Positions 54,171 through 62,774 of a DNA stretch of 64,000 nucleotides are shown here, in pieces. The stretch's first letter is position 1. Every line of letters starts with the position of its first letter. The position numbers and the translations under genes are program-made. The notes under the pieces are model-generated. The model did not search any database. It had not been told where the DNA came from and saw nothing but the letters and a program-made list of their open reading frames with translations. Origin of the DNA: Pedobacter boryungensis (GTDB taxonomy: Bacteria > Bacteroidota > Bacteroidia > Sphingobacteriales > Sphingobacteriaceae); assembly GCF_013204825.1 (NCBI RefSeq), contig NZ_JABMKV010000001.1:806001-870000 (forward strand), in the 5' to 3' direction.

Positions 54171-55026
54171 GTAATTTCGATATAGTGATTAACAAAATAG
54201 CTATTAATGCTAGTATTAAGCCTATGTAATTCAGTTTGCTCAATCTTTCTTTAAATATTACTATGCCAATTAAACTTCCAATTATGATTACGCCAATATT
54301 CATCGCTGCAAATACAGTTGATGGTTGGTCTGACATTGCTCTGTGCGCCTTTAGATAAAATAAAATATTTCCAAAATTGAAAAAACCCAGTATGCAGCCA
54401 CAAACAAAGTTGATGAATTGAATTTTAGTTTTTTTAGTAATGGCTAGATAAAAAATATAGAGCAGTGAAAACACAAAAGCAATACAAAAAATCAGAAATA
54501 ATGAAGTTATATAAGGAATAACTGTGATTTGGCTAACTAGTTTAAAGAGTACATCAATTGCTCCAAAACCTACAAAAACAAGTAATAAATACCACCATGT
54601 ATGTTTTGAAGATGAACTTCCAGATTTACGATAAATTGTGAAAATAATTGCTGTGAAGCCAATAATTAAGCCTACGTATTTTAAACGACCAAAACTTTCA
54701 TTAAACAAAAAGTAAGCTGCACAAAGTGAAATAAACAGCGATAAACGTTGTGCAATATCAGTTCTTGCTAAACCAGTTTGTTGTACAGAGATGCCTTGAA
54801 TGAGGAAAATTGCGGGCAACAATATACCAAGCAAAACATAAATAGGAGAGATTATAGTTAAATTTAGTGTGGAGAAATCAGGCTTAAAAAAGAAAGCACT
54901 TAACACGATAGCGAATAAATAATTCCAGGTGACGGCTTGCATAATGTTAATCTGATAACGTTTGGCTAGCTTAAGCAAAACGCCAACAATAACACTACAA
55001 CTAATACTTAAAACTAAATAGATCAT
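54160..55026 (-). CDS. EamA/DMT-superfamily permease
   Basis: A 288-residue inner-membrane protein with about 9-10 hydrophobic helices arranged as two EamA repeats; the second has VIIIGSLIGIVIFKERLSKLNYIGLILALIAI-type segments. The family includes metabolite exporters and nucleotide-sugar carriers. The substrate is unknown. It overlaps ribD by 4 bases upstream and the YigZ gene by 11 bases downstream. Its link to riboflavin synthesis, if any, is only by position. Confidence 0.85.
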   Translation of the reverse strand: MIYLVLSISCSVIVGVLLKLAKRYQINIMQAVTWNYLFAIVLSAFFFKPDFSTLNLTIISPIYVLLGILLPAIFLIQGISVQQTGLARTDIAQRLSLFISLCAAYFLFNESFGRLKYVGLIIGFTAIIFTIYRKSGSSSSKHTWWYLLLVFVGFGAIDVLFKLVSQITVIPYITSLFLIFCIAFVFSLLYIFYLAITKKTKIQFINFVCGCILGFFNFGNILFYLKAHRAMSDQPSTVFAAMNIGVIIIGSLIGIVIFKERLSKLNYIGLILALIAILLITISKLHAI

Positions 55027-56078
55027 TTTTGCGAATAAGGTGAGTAAATTTTTAATTCGTCGCTGCCGACTTGTAAAGTTTCGAATATATTTCCTTTTAT
55101 TGAAGGAGCTTTAATTCCACCATTCCATTCTGTTGTTGCCGTAAAAACTCTTGCTTCATCCCATAAATTAGTATCAATAAACTGATGTAGAATTTGAGCA
55201 CCACCTTCTATTATTACAGACTGAATATCCATTAAATACAATTGAAAAGCTATTTTTTGTGCTAAGTAAAACTGCATATCTTCCATTTGCACAAAGTGGA
55301 TATTATTCATTACATCAGTTTTTATTTCATTAAAAATTATGGTTTTAGCTTCATTATTATAAATATGATAGGTTTCAGGAATCGCTAAATTTTTATCAAT
55401 TACAATGCGAATAGGATTTTTTCCGTTTACATTTCTAGTTGTTAATTGCGGATTATCAATCAACACAGTCTGTTTTCCAACAACAATCGCATCTTCCTCA
55501 CTTCGCCATTGGTGCGTTAATTCTTTAGCTTCCAAACCAGAGATCCATTGCTGTGAAGCGTCTTTTGGTGCAAAAAATCCATTAGCAGTTTGTGCCCATT
55601 TTAAAATGATGAAAGGTCTTTGTTGTTCAACTCTGGTAAAAAATCTACGATTTAAAAACCTACATTCTTTTTCTAAAACGCCTGTAACCACTTCGATTCC
55701 TGCAGCTTTTAATTTCTCAATTCCTTTGCCATTTACACCCAAAAACGGATCAGTATTACCAATTACCACTTTCTTTAATTGATGTTTAACCAGCAAATCT
55801 GCACAAGGTGGAGTTTTGCCAAAATGTGCACAGGGTTCTAAATTAACGTAAGCCGTAGCATTTTTAAGGAGGGAAGAGTTTTCATCTCCAAAATTACTGA
55901 ACACATCATTAATTGCATTAACTTCAGCATGAGCTTCACCAAACTTTTTGTGATAACCTTCGCCAATAATTTTGCCTTCGTGAACTATTACACAGCCAAC
56001 CATTGGATTGGGACTTACATTGCCCATTCCTTTTATGGCTAATTCCAAACAACGTTGCATGTAAAGTTTATCGCTCAT
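55023..56078 (-). CDS. ribD: Bifunctional riboflavin biosynthesis protein RibD
   Basis: Catalyses deamination and then reduction of the pyrimidine intermediate of riboflavin synthesis. The 351-residue chain has the zinc deaminase domain (about 1-145), with AHAEVNAI and EPCAHFGKTPPCADLL supplying His and two Cys, and the NADPH reductase domain (about 150-351) with FIILKWAQTANGF and IIEGGAQILHQF. Both halves are intact. It is the first gene of the ribD-EamA-yigZ minus-strand operon and is divergent from prmC (48 bases apart). Confidence 0.96.
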   Translation of the reverse strand: MSDKLYMQRCLELAIKGMGNVSPNPMVGCVIVHEGKIIGEGYHKKFGEAHAEVNAINDVFSNFGDENSSLLKNATAYVNLEPCAHFGKTPPCADLLVKHQLKKVVIGNTDPFLGVNGKGIEKLKAAGIEVVTGVLEKECRFLNRRFFTRVEQQRPFIILKWAQTANGFFAPKDASQQWISGLEAKELTHQWRSEEDAIVVGKQTVLIDNPQLTTRNVNGKNPIRIVIDKNLAIPETYHIYNNEAKTIIFNEIKTDVMNNIHFVQMEDMQFYLAQKIAFQLYLMDIQSVIIEGGAQILHQFIDTNLWDEARVFTATTEWNGGIKAPSIKGNIFETLQVGSDELKIYSPYSQK

Positions 56079-56126
56079 TAGTGCAAAAGTAAATTATTGT
56101 CATGATTATAGCTATTTTTACCGCAA

Positions 56127-56987
56127 ATGAAATTAAAGGAATTAGCAGTAAAATTTGAAACAGATTTAAATTCACTTTATCCAGAAGATGAGGCGCAAGC
56201 TCTATTTCAGTTAACCCTTCATCATTTATTAGGGTTAAGCAGAGCTGATTATCTTTTAAAGAAGGAACAGGACATTTCAGTTGATGATTTATCAAAATTT
56301 GAAAGCATTTTAAAAGAACTTCAAACGGGAAAACCTATACAATATATTTTTGGCGAAGCACATTTTTATGGTTTAACATTTAAGGTAAATGAATCTGTAT
56401 TAATTCCACGACCAGAAACTGAAGAATTAGTAGAGTGGATAATATCAACTTGTAGTTTAAATCAAAAATCTGAACTTATAAATATACTTGATATTGGTAC
56501 AGGAAGTGGCTGCATAGCCATTGCGCTAAAGAAAAATCTACCAAATACAGCAGTCGTTGCGTTAGATATTGCAGCAGATAGTTTAGGAATAGCTAAACAA
56601 AATGCTCAATTAAATAATGTAGAAGTCCAGTTTATTGAAGATGATATTCTGAACGCTCAACTTTCAACTTTCAGTTCCCAATTTTCCATAATCGTAAGCA
56701 ATCCGCCATACATTACAGCACATGAAAAGGCAGAAATGCATGCAAATGTTTTAGCTCACGAACCGCATAGAGCATTATTTGTGAGTAATGAAAAACCTTT
56801 AATATTTTATGATGCCATTACAAATTTTGCTTTAAAAAACCTACAACAAAATGCCTTACTTTTCTTCGAAATTAATGAATATTTAGGTCAACAAACAGTT
56901 CAATTATTAAAAGATAAAGGTTTTAAAGACATTGAATTAAGAAAAGATATGCAGGGAAAAGAGAGAATGATTAAAGCAAGTTTGTGA
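56127..56987 (+). CDS. prmC: Peptide chain release factor N5-glutamine methyltransferase
   Basis: Methylates the GGQ glutamine of release factors RF1 and RF2. The 286-residue protein has the N-terminal helical substrate domain, GKPIQYIFGEAHFYGLTFKV, the SAM motif DIGTGSGCIAIAL and the catalytic VSNPPYI. The domain order and length are those of HemK/PrmC. It is divergent from ribD, and its stop faces the xerD stop 2 bases away. Confidence 0.96.
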   Translation: MKLKELAVKFETDLNSLYPEDEAQALFQLTLHHLLGLSRADYLLKKEQDISVDDLSKFESILKELQTGKPIQYIFGEAHFYGLTFKVNESVLIPRPETEELVEWIISTCSLNQKSELINILDIGTGSGCIAIALKKNLPNTAVVALDIAADSLGIAKQNAQLNNVEVQFIEDDILNAQLSTFSSQFSIIVSNPPYITAHEKAEMHANVLAHEPHRALFVSNEKPLIFYDAITNFALKNLQQNALLFFEINEYLGQQTVQLLKDKGFKDIELRKDMQGKERMIKASL

Positions 56988-56989
56988 GC

Positions 56990-57889
56990 TTAAGATCTCG
57001 GATGAAATTGAGTAATTACACTTCTTAAATAATCGCGATCTAAATGTGTATAAATTTCAGTAGTTGTAATGCTTGCATGTCCTAGCATTTCTTGTACAGC
57101 ACGTAAATCGGCGCCGCCTTCTATTAAATGTGTGGCAAAAGAATGACGTAAAGTATGCGGGCTAATACTTTTATGAATGCCGACCTTTATAGCCAATGTT
57201 TTAATCAAATTAAATACAGAAATTCGAGATAACCGACTACCAGAACGATTTAAAAAAATATAATCTTCATGTCCTTTCTTAATAGATAGATGCACTCGTA
57301 TTCGGCTTACATAAATTTCTAATAATTTTAGAGCTGTTGAACCAATTGGTACTAAACGCTCTTTATTTCCCTTACCAATAACTTTAATAAATTCTGTATC
57401 GGCATAAATATTAGATATCCTTAATTCAACCAATTCTGTTACACGCAAACCACAACCATACAGCATTTCAATAATAGCTTTATTTCTCATTCCTTCAGGT
57501 TTAGAGGCATCAATCGCATCAATTAACTGATCTATTTCATGAATATTTAATGTATCTGGCAGTTTTCTAGTTAGTTTAGGCGATTCGAGTAAAGCAGTTG
57601 GATCTTCTAAAATAATTTGTTCTTGCATTAAATAGGTAAAAAAAGCTTTAATGCCCGATATTACTCTTGCCTGAGTGTTAGCCTGCATTCCAACCTCGTT
57701 TAACCATGTTATAAATTCTCTTAAATCACTTAATTGCAGTTGATTAATAATCAAATCCTTATCAATTGCTAAATAATATTGTACCAACTTCTCTACATCG
57801 TTTAAATAAGCATCGATAGAATGTTTAGAAAGCGAACGCTCTAACTTCAAATAATCCTTAAATCCTTTTAGGTAAGAATGGGTATTCAT
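56990..57889 (-). CDS. xerD: Site-specific tyrosine recombinase XerD
   Basis: Resolves chromosome dimers at dif with its partner XerC. The 299-residue protein has an N-terminal SAM-like core-binding domain (about 5-90) and a C-terminal catalytic domain with Arg in GCGLRVTELVELR, Lys in GKGNKERLVP, HTLRHSFATHLIEGGADLR, the His in LGHASITTTEIYTHL and the final Tyr. The whole-protein layout is of XerC/XerD housekeeping type, and no attachment site or other mobile genes adjoin it. Confidence 0.94.
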   Translation of the reverse strand: MNTHSYLKGFKDYLKLERSLSKHSIDAYLNDVEKLVQYYLAIDKDLIINQLQLSDLREFITWLNEVGMQANTQARVISGIKAFFTYLMQEQIILEDPTALLESPKLTRKLPDTLNIHEIDQLIDAIDASKPEGMRNKAIIEMLYGCGLRVTELVELRISNIYADTEFIKVIGKGNKERLVPIGSTALKLLEIYVSRIRVHLSIKKGHEDYIFLNRSGSRLSRISVFNLIKTLAIKVGIHKSISPHTLRHSFATHLIEGGADLRAVQEMLGHASITTTEIYTHLDRDYLRSVITQFHPRS

Positions 57890-57949
57890 TATATTTACTG
57901 CAATTTAAACAACATTGCAACGTTACAACATTTTAACCTTACATCGGTA

Positions 57950-58366
57950 ATGAAGATACAAATTATAAACGGCCCAAATTTAAACTTGTTGGGCCAGCGA
58001 GAACCTACAATTTACGGATCTGAAGGATTTGATAGCTATATTTCGAAACTGCAAGAACTGTATAGCATTATAGAAATTGATTACTATCAAAGCAATGTAG
58101 AAGGAGAATTGATTAATAAATTACATGAAGTTGGTTTTTCTTACGATGGTATTGTAATTAATGCTGGTGGATATACACATACTTCGGTTGCATTAGCAGA
58201 TGCAATTGCAGCCATTAAAACTCCAGTTGTAGAAGTGCACATCTCTAATATTTATGCTCGTGAAGAATACCGTCATGTATCTTTAACAGGAAAAAATTGC
58301 AAAGGTGTGCTTACAGGTTTTGGTTTAGACGGATATCGACTTGCCATAGAAAGCTTTTTGAAATAA
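57950..58366 (+). CDS. aroQ: 3-dehydroquinate dehydratase, type II
   Basis: Third step of the shikimate pathway. The 138-residue enzyme starts MKIQIINGPNLNLLGQREP, with the catalytic Tyr in TIYGSEGF, then YYQSNVEGELINKL, INAGGYTHTSVAL and VVEVHISNIYAREEYR, the full type II set. An upstream in-frame ATG at 57878 overlaps the xerD start and adds 24 residues absent from this family, so ATG 57950 is chosen. It is divergent from xerD by about 60 bases, with the TlpA-like gene 6 bases downstream. Confidence 0.96.
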   Translation: MKIQIINGPNLNLLGQREPTIYGSEGFDSYISKLQELYSIIEIDYYQSNVEGELINKLHEVGFSYDGIVINAGGYTHTSVALADAIAAIKTPVVEVHISNIYAREEYRHVSLTGKNCKGVLTGFGLDGYRLAIESFLK

Positions 58367-58372
58367 TATACT

Positions 58373-59092
58373 ATGAAGAAATATTTATTTATTTTAATGC
58401 TCCTAATTGCTATTAAAAGCAATGCTCAAACTACAACTGTACCTAAATTAGATGATAATGCTATTGTAAGAGACGAGGCGGGTAATTTGATAGTTACAAA
58501 GTTGTGGAGAGCCTATTATCAAACAGGTGATTATGCTTTTAAACTAAACAAAGAAAAAACAGAGTTCATCATCTATCAAATGAGTCCTGAAGAGAAAATT
58601 AAAGCCGAGGAAAGGAAACAACTTGCTTTATCTAATTCTAGTAGACCAAGATTAAGCACTGCTTTTAAAGATGGAGAAAAATTTAAAGGAAATAAATTTA
58701 CCGATATTAATGGTAATAAATATGATTTGAGAGATATCACAGGAAAGGTATTGGTTTTGAATTTTTGGTTTATCAATTGTCCACCTTGTAAAATGGAAAT
58801 ACCAGAGCTAAATCAGCTTTATGCTAAATACAAAGACAATAAAGATGTTATTTTCTTAGCCATTGCTTTAGATGAGAAATATGATCTTAAACAGTTTTTA
58901 AAAACAATACCATTTAACTATAACATTGTTGATGGCGGAAGATTTTATGCTGAAAAGTATGGTGTGAGAAGCTACCCAACACACTTAGTGGTTGGCAAAG
59001 ATGGTTTGGTGAAATTTCATACAACAGGTTTAGCTTCAAATACAGTTTATTGGGTAGAAAAAACCATCAGCGAACAATTAAAAGGCATTTAA
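58373..59092 (+). CDS. Secreted TlpA-like thioredoxin-fold protein
   Basis: A 239-residue exported protein with signal peptide ending SNAQ. Residues about 100-235 are a TlpA/AhpC-type thioredoxin domain: NFWFINCPPCKMEIPEL carries the redox C-x-x-C, and YGVRSYPTHLVVGKDG the cis-proline. The N-terminal ~95 residues are not recognised. It probably reduces or shuffles disulfides in the periplasm. It follows aroQ by 6 bases, perhaps by chance rather than function, and its stop abuts that of the converging glycosyltransferase gene. Confidence 0.88.
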   Translation: MKKYLFILMLLIAIKSNAQTTTVPKLDDNAIVRDEAGNLIVTKLWRAYYQTGDYAFKLNKEKTEFIIYQMSPEEKIKAEERKQLALSNSSRPRLSTAFKDGEKFKGNKFTDINGNKYDLRDITGKVLVLNFWFINCPPCKMEIPELNQLYAKYKDNKDVIFLAIALDEKYDLKQFLKTIPFNYNIVDGGRFYAEKYGVRSYPTHLVVGKDGLVKFHTTGLASNTVYWVEKTISEQLKGI

Positions 59093-60106
59093 TCACCATT
59101 TTAAGTCGTTAAACTTTTTTATTTTCTTCACAAAATAGGTCCAAACAATACTTTCTGAGTAAACCCCTGTATGTTGGAATAAAGGAATTTGAGTAATTCT
59201 TTTCTTAGAAGTAATTCCTATTTGCGTTAAAAAATGCCAATGAGCTTTATTGATCGAAAAAGCAAAAGCAAACTTTCCTTTGATTAGAAACTGTAACCAT
59301 GCCAAAAGATCCAGACACATTCTAATAAAAATTCTAGAATAAGCCTCGCTTTTTGGTAAGTTCTTTTGCATAATGATTAAGTTATTTCTGAAGTTTAAGT
59401 AAGTTTTGTATGGATTATTTGCATTTAATGTGCCACCACCTACATGGTAAACTTCTGTATCAGTACAACAAACAACACGATACCCTAGATTTTTTAAACG
59501 CCAACACAAATCAATTTCTTCCATGTGGGCAAACAAATCTGCATCTAAACCACCAACTTCTTTCCAAATACTACTTTTAATGAAAAATGCAGCGCCGCTT
59601 GCCCAAAATATATCTGCAGTAGTGCTATACTGACCATTATCAGTTTCTACCGTATCAAAAATTCTTCCTCTACAAAACGGATATGCAAAAAGATCTATAA
59701 AACCACCAGCAGCACCAGCATATTCAAATTCTGTTTTTTTAAGCTGCCATTTTAATTTAGGTTGAGCAACTGCAATTTTAACATGGCTTTCCATTAAATC
59801 TATTACAGGTTTTATCCAATTAGCAGGAACTTCAACATCAGAATTTAATAACACAAAATAATCTGCTGTTACCCTAGAAAGAATATGATTATATCCTCCA
59901 GCAAAACCATAATTCTTATCGTTTTCTATAATACCTAATTGCGGATAATTTTGCTGTAAGAAGCTTATAGAATCATCTGTTGAAGCGTTATCTCCAATTA
60001 TGATTTGTAAGTTTGGATAGTTCGTTTGCACAACACTTGGCAAAAAGCGTTCAAGCCAAGACTTGCCATTCCAATTTAAGATTACTACTGCTACACTAGG
60101 CTCCAT
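59093..60106 (-). CDS. Family 2 glycosyltransferase
   Basis: A 337-residue inverting glycosyltransferase, cytoplasmic face of the inner membrane. It begins VAVVILNWNGKSWLERFLPS, then IIIGDNASTDDS and the metal motif VLLNSDVEV. Acceptor-side elements include HMEEIDLCWRLKNLGYRVV and VYHVGGGTL. The pattern matches rhamnosyl-type GT2 enzymes, but the donor sugar is unknown. It is 3 bases downstream of the LpxL-like gene on the same strand, so it may act on lipid A or a related glycan; that link is inference. Confidence 0.92.
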   Translation of the reverse strand: MEPSVAVVILNWNGKSWLERFLPSVVQTNYPNLQIIIGDNASTDDSISFLQQNYPQLGIIENDKNYGFAGGYNHILSRVTADYFVLLNSDVEVPANWIKPVIDLMESHVKIAVAQPKLKWQLKKTEFEYAGAAGGFIDLFAYPFCRGRIFDTVETDNGQYSTTADIFWASGAAFFIKSSIWKEVGGLDADLFAHMEEIDLCWRLKNLGYRVVCCTDTEVYHVGGGTLNANNPYKTYLNFRNNLIIMQKNLPKSEAYSRIFIRMCLDLLAWLQFLIKGKFAFAFSINKAHWHFLTQIGITSKKRITQIPLFQHTGVYSESIVWTYFVKKIKKFNDLKW

Positions 60107-60109
60107 AAC

Positions 60110-60976
60110 TTAGCTATATTTCCATCGCCTATGGCTCCACAACCAAAAAGCAGGCTCATGTTTAATTGTTTTCTCCAAAAATTCAAACAATAAATCGGTT
60201 ATCTCATGTCCTTGTGTTTCCTTAGGATTTAAGCACAAAGGCATAACTTCTACTTCGTAATATCCACGTTTAACTCGTTTAACTTCAAAGTAAAATATAG
60301 GCCTATTTGTTTGCAAGGCAATTTTTTCTAAACCGAGTAAAACAGCAGTCCTTTGATTTAAAAATTCTAAAACGTATTGTGTTTCATGCTTTACTGGCGT
60401 TTGGTCGCTAGCAAAACAAAACATGGTTGGTGTATCTTTAGTAGCAATAATTGCTCGTAATGTTTGACGCATCGCCACAAATACATTTCCAAAACGAGTT
60501 CTTATCTTATTAAACCAGTTTTCAAAAACCTCATTATTTATAGGTTTGTAAATTACATATTCCGTTGCGCTTGCTGCATCTCCTAAGGCCAGCATACTTA
60601 ATTCCCAATTACAGTAATGACCAGTGCAGGCCAACACACTTTCACCTTTCTTAAAGTAAGTTTCAATAGCTTCCAAATTGTGAAATTTCACACGTTTTCT
60701 TAACTCCTTTTTGGAGATTGAACCCATTTTTACAATCTCAAAAATTAAATCAGCTAAGTATTTATAAAAGGTTTTTTCTATGTTGATAATTTCTTCTCTA
60801 TTCTTTTCAGGAAAAGATTTAACCAAATTTCCTCGTACAACTGCTTTACGATAACCAATAATGTAATACAAAGGATAATAGAGCAGGCGAGCAAAAAAGT
60901 AAAGCACAGGTAAAGGTAGCAGCGATAAAATAGACAAAAAAAATATACCGATGTGCGAAAAGCCTTTTTTAATCAT
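60110..60976 (-). CDS. LpxL-like lysophospholipid acyltransferase
   Basis: A 288-residue inner-membrane protein with an N-terminal helix (about 10-28). It has the acyltransferase motif H-x4-E in CTGHYCNWELSML, FASDQTPVKHETQYVLEFLN and AFWLWSHRRWK at the end, the layout of the lipid A acyltransferase family LpxL/HtrB. It probably adds a secondary acyl chain to lipid A, though Bacteroidota members may acylate other lipids. It is the first of a two-gene unit with the GT2 gene and divergent from the WbqC gene. Confidence 0.9.
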   Translation of the reverse strand: MIKKGFSHIGIFFLSILSLLPLPVLYFFARLLYYPLYYIIGYRKAVVRGNLVKSFPEKNREEIINIEKTFYKYLADLIFEIVKMGSISKKELRKRVKFHNLEAIETYFKKGESVLACTGHYCNWELSMLALGDAASATEYVIYKPINNEVFENWFNKIRTRFGNVFVAMRQTLRAIIATKDTPTMFCFASDQTPVKHETQYVLEFLNQRTAVLLGLEKIALQTNRPIFYFEVKRVKRGYYEVEVMPLCLNPKETQGHEITDLLFEFLEKTIKHEPAFWLWSHRRWKYS

Positions 60977-61013
60977 TAATTTGGGCAGCTAGAATGCAAA
61001 CATAAAATATCAG

Positions 61014-61625
61014 ATGCAAAGTTTAGCAATATTTCCACTTTTTTATCTTCCGCCAGTTAGTTATTTTACTGCTTTAAAAGCTCACGATTTTGATATTCAA
61101 TTAGAGAAATATGAGCATTTTCCTAAGCAGACCTATAGAAATAGAGCAAGCATTGCATCTCCAAATGGTATTTTAGATTTAACTATACCGGTTGTTAAAG
61201 GTTCTAAAATGCACACTCCAATAAAGGATGTTAAAATTAGCTACGATTTAAAATGGCAGCGTTTACATTGGTTAAGTCTACAAACCTGTTATAGAAATTC
61301 TGCATATTTTGAGTTTTACGAAGATGGCTTAATACCGTTTTATCAAAAGAAATTTGATTACTTATTCGATTATAATTTAGAATTACTGGAGTGGATATTT
61401 AAACAGCTTAAAGTAAACCCGCTGCTTTCTTTTAACGAAACTTATGAGAAGGAAATGCCTCTTGATTTAGATTATAGAAATAAATTTAGCAGTAAAAAGG
61501 TAAATCCGGGAGCTGAAACTAAAAGCTATTTTCAGGTGTTTAGCGATAGAAATGAATTTATTGCTAACTTAAGTATTGTAGACTTGTTGTTTAATCAAGG
61601 TCCACAAACGAAATTATATCTTTAG
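61014..61625 (+). CDS. WbqC-family protein
   Basis: A 203-residue cytoplasmic protein of the WbqC type: FYLPPVSYFTALKAHDFDIQ, EHFPKQTYRNRASIAS, LDLTIPVVKGSK and QTCYRNSAYFEFYEDGL. The family is associated with polysaccharide and O-antigen loci, but its reaction is not established. It stands 37 bases from the divergent acyltransferase gene and 3 bases before corA, so it likely shares a transcript with the latter. Confidence 0.85.
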   Translation: MQSLAIFPLFYLPPVSYFTALKAHDFDIQLEKYEHFPKQTYRNRASIASPNGILDLTIPVVKGSKMHTPIKDVKISYDLKWQRLHWLSLQTCYRNSAYFEFYEDGLIPFYQKKFDYLFDYNLELLEWIFKQLKVNPLLSFNETYEKEMPLDLDYRNKFSSKKVNPGAETKSYFQVFSDRNEFIANLSIVDLLFNQGPQTKLYL

Positions 61626-61628
61626 TAC

Positions 61629-62747
61629 ATGGCAAAAAATAATAGGCATAAAAGCAAAAAGCATCATTACTCATTACCTATGCCTGGCTCAAGTCCAGGA
61701 TTAGTTTTTATTGATGAAAATTCACTTCAACCTAAAATAAACCTACATATTTATAATGCTGATACTTACAAAGTTGAAAAGTTAAACGACCTAAAAGGAT
61801 TAGTAGAATACACTGCAGATAAAAAATTAAACTATTGGGTAGAAGTTAAAGGTTTTGGATCTATTAGCATGTTCGAAACGCTAAGTACCGATTGGAACAT
61901 TAATAAATTAATATTAGAAGATATTACGAGAACATACCAACGTCCTAAATATGAAGAATATGGCGATTACGATTTTGCTATTAGCAGAATGCTGTATCTT
62001 GATATAGAAAACTGTTTAGAAAACGAACAAGTATCATTTATCTTAACTAACAACATATTATTTACTTTTCAAGAGAAATATGAAGATTGTTTAGAAGCAG
62101 TTCGTCAACGTTTAATGATTGGAAAAGGAAATATAAGAATAGGAGGCAGCAGCTATTTAATGTATGCTTTAATGGATATGATTGTAGATGCCTATTTTTC
62201 GGTTTTAAGTGCTTGGGGTGAACAGTTAGATGCTATTGAAGATCGTTTGTTTGAAAAACCAGACAAATCTATTATGTATGATACTCAGTTAATTAAGCGC
62301 AATTTAATTACACTTAGACGTGTTGCTTGGCCAGAACGAGATAAAATGAATGATATTTTACGTACAGATAGTCCATTAATTGATCATCAAACTAAAATGT
62401 ACCTTCGTGATGCTTACGATCATTGTATACAAATTATAGATATGGTCGAATCACTTAAGGAAATCTCAGCTAGCAATATAGATATGTACCTTTCTATCAT
62501 CAGCAACCGCATGAACGAGATTATGAAAGTACTTACTATTATCTCTTCCATATTTATTCCATTAACTTTTATAGCTGGTATTTACGGAATGAATTTTAGT
62601 AGGGAAGACCCAGTTACTGGTAAGATTCTGCGTCAAAACATGCCCGAACTTTACCAGGAACATGGCTATTTATATACTATGATTGTTATGGCAATTATAG
62701 CAGTGATACAAATCATTTACTTTTGGCGCAAGGGTTGGTTTAAGTAG
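61629..62747 (+). CDS. corA: CorA magnesium/cobalt transporter
   Basis: Passes Mg2+ or Co2+ through the inner membrane as a pentameric channel. The 372-residue chain has a large cytoplasmic domain (about 30-305) and two C-terminal helices (about 310-330 and 345-365) joined by the signature YGMNF. The long stalk helix holds ILRTDSPLIDHQTKMYLRDA. The gene begins 3 bases after wbqC and ends 27 bases before dnaE. Confidence 0.94.
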   Translation: MAKNNRHKSKKHHYSLPMPGSSPGLVFIDENSLQPKINLHIYNADTYKVEKLNDLKGLVEYTADKKLNYWVEVKGFGSISMFETLSTDWNINKLILEDITRTYQRPKYEEYGDYDFAISRMLYLDIENCLENEQVSFILTNNILFTFQEKYEDCLEAVRQRLMIGKGNIRIGGSSYLMYALMDMIVDAYFSVLSAWGEQLDAIEDRLFEKPDKSIMYDTQLIKRNLITLRRVAWPERDKMNDILRTDSPLIDHQTKMYLRDAYDHCIQIIDMVESLKEISASNIDMYLSIISNRMNEIMKVLTIISSIFIPLTFIAGIYGMNFSREDPVTGKILRQNMPELYQEHGYLYTMIVMAIIAVIQIIYFWRKGWFK

Positions 62748-62774
62748 TTTCATCCAAAGTATAATTTTTTTTAA

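Noticed and set aside
56990..57889. XerD-like recombinase as the integrase of a mobile element
   Set aside because: No attachment sites, cargo genes or tRNA target adjoin it, and the whole sequence is of housekeeping XerC/D type.
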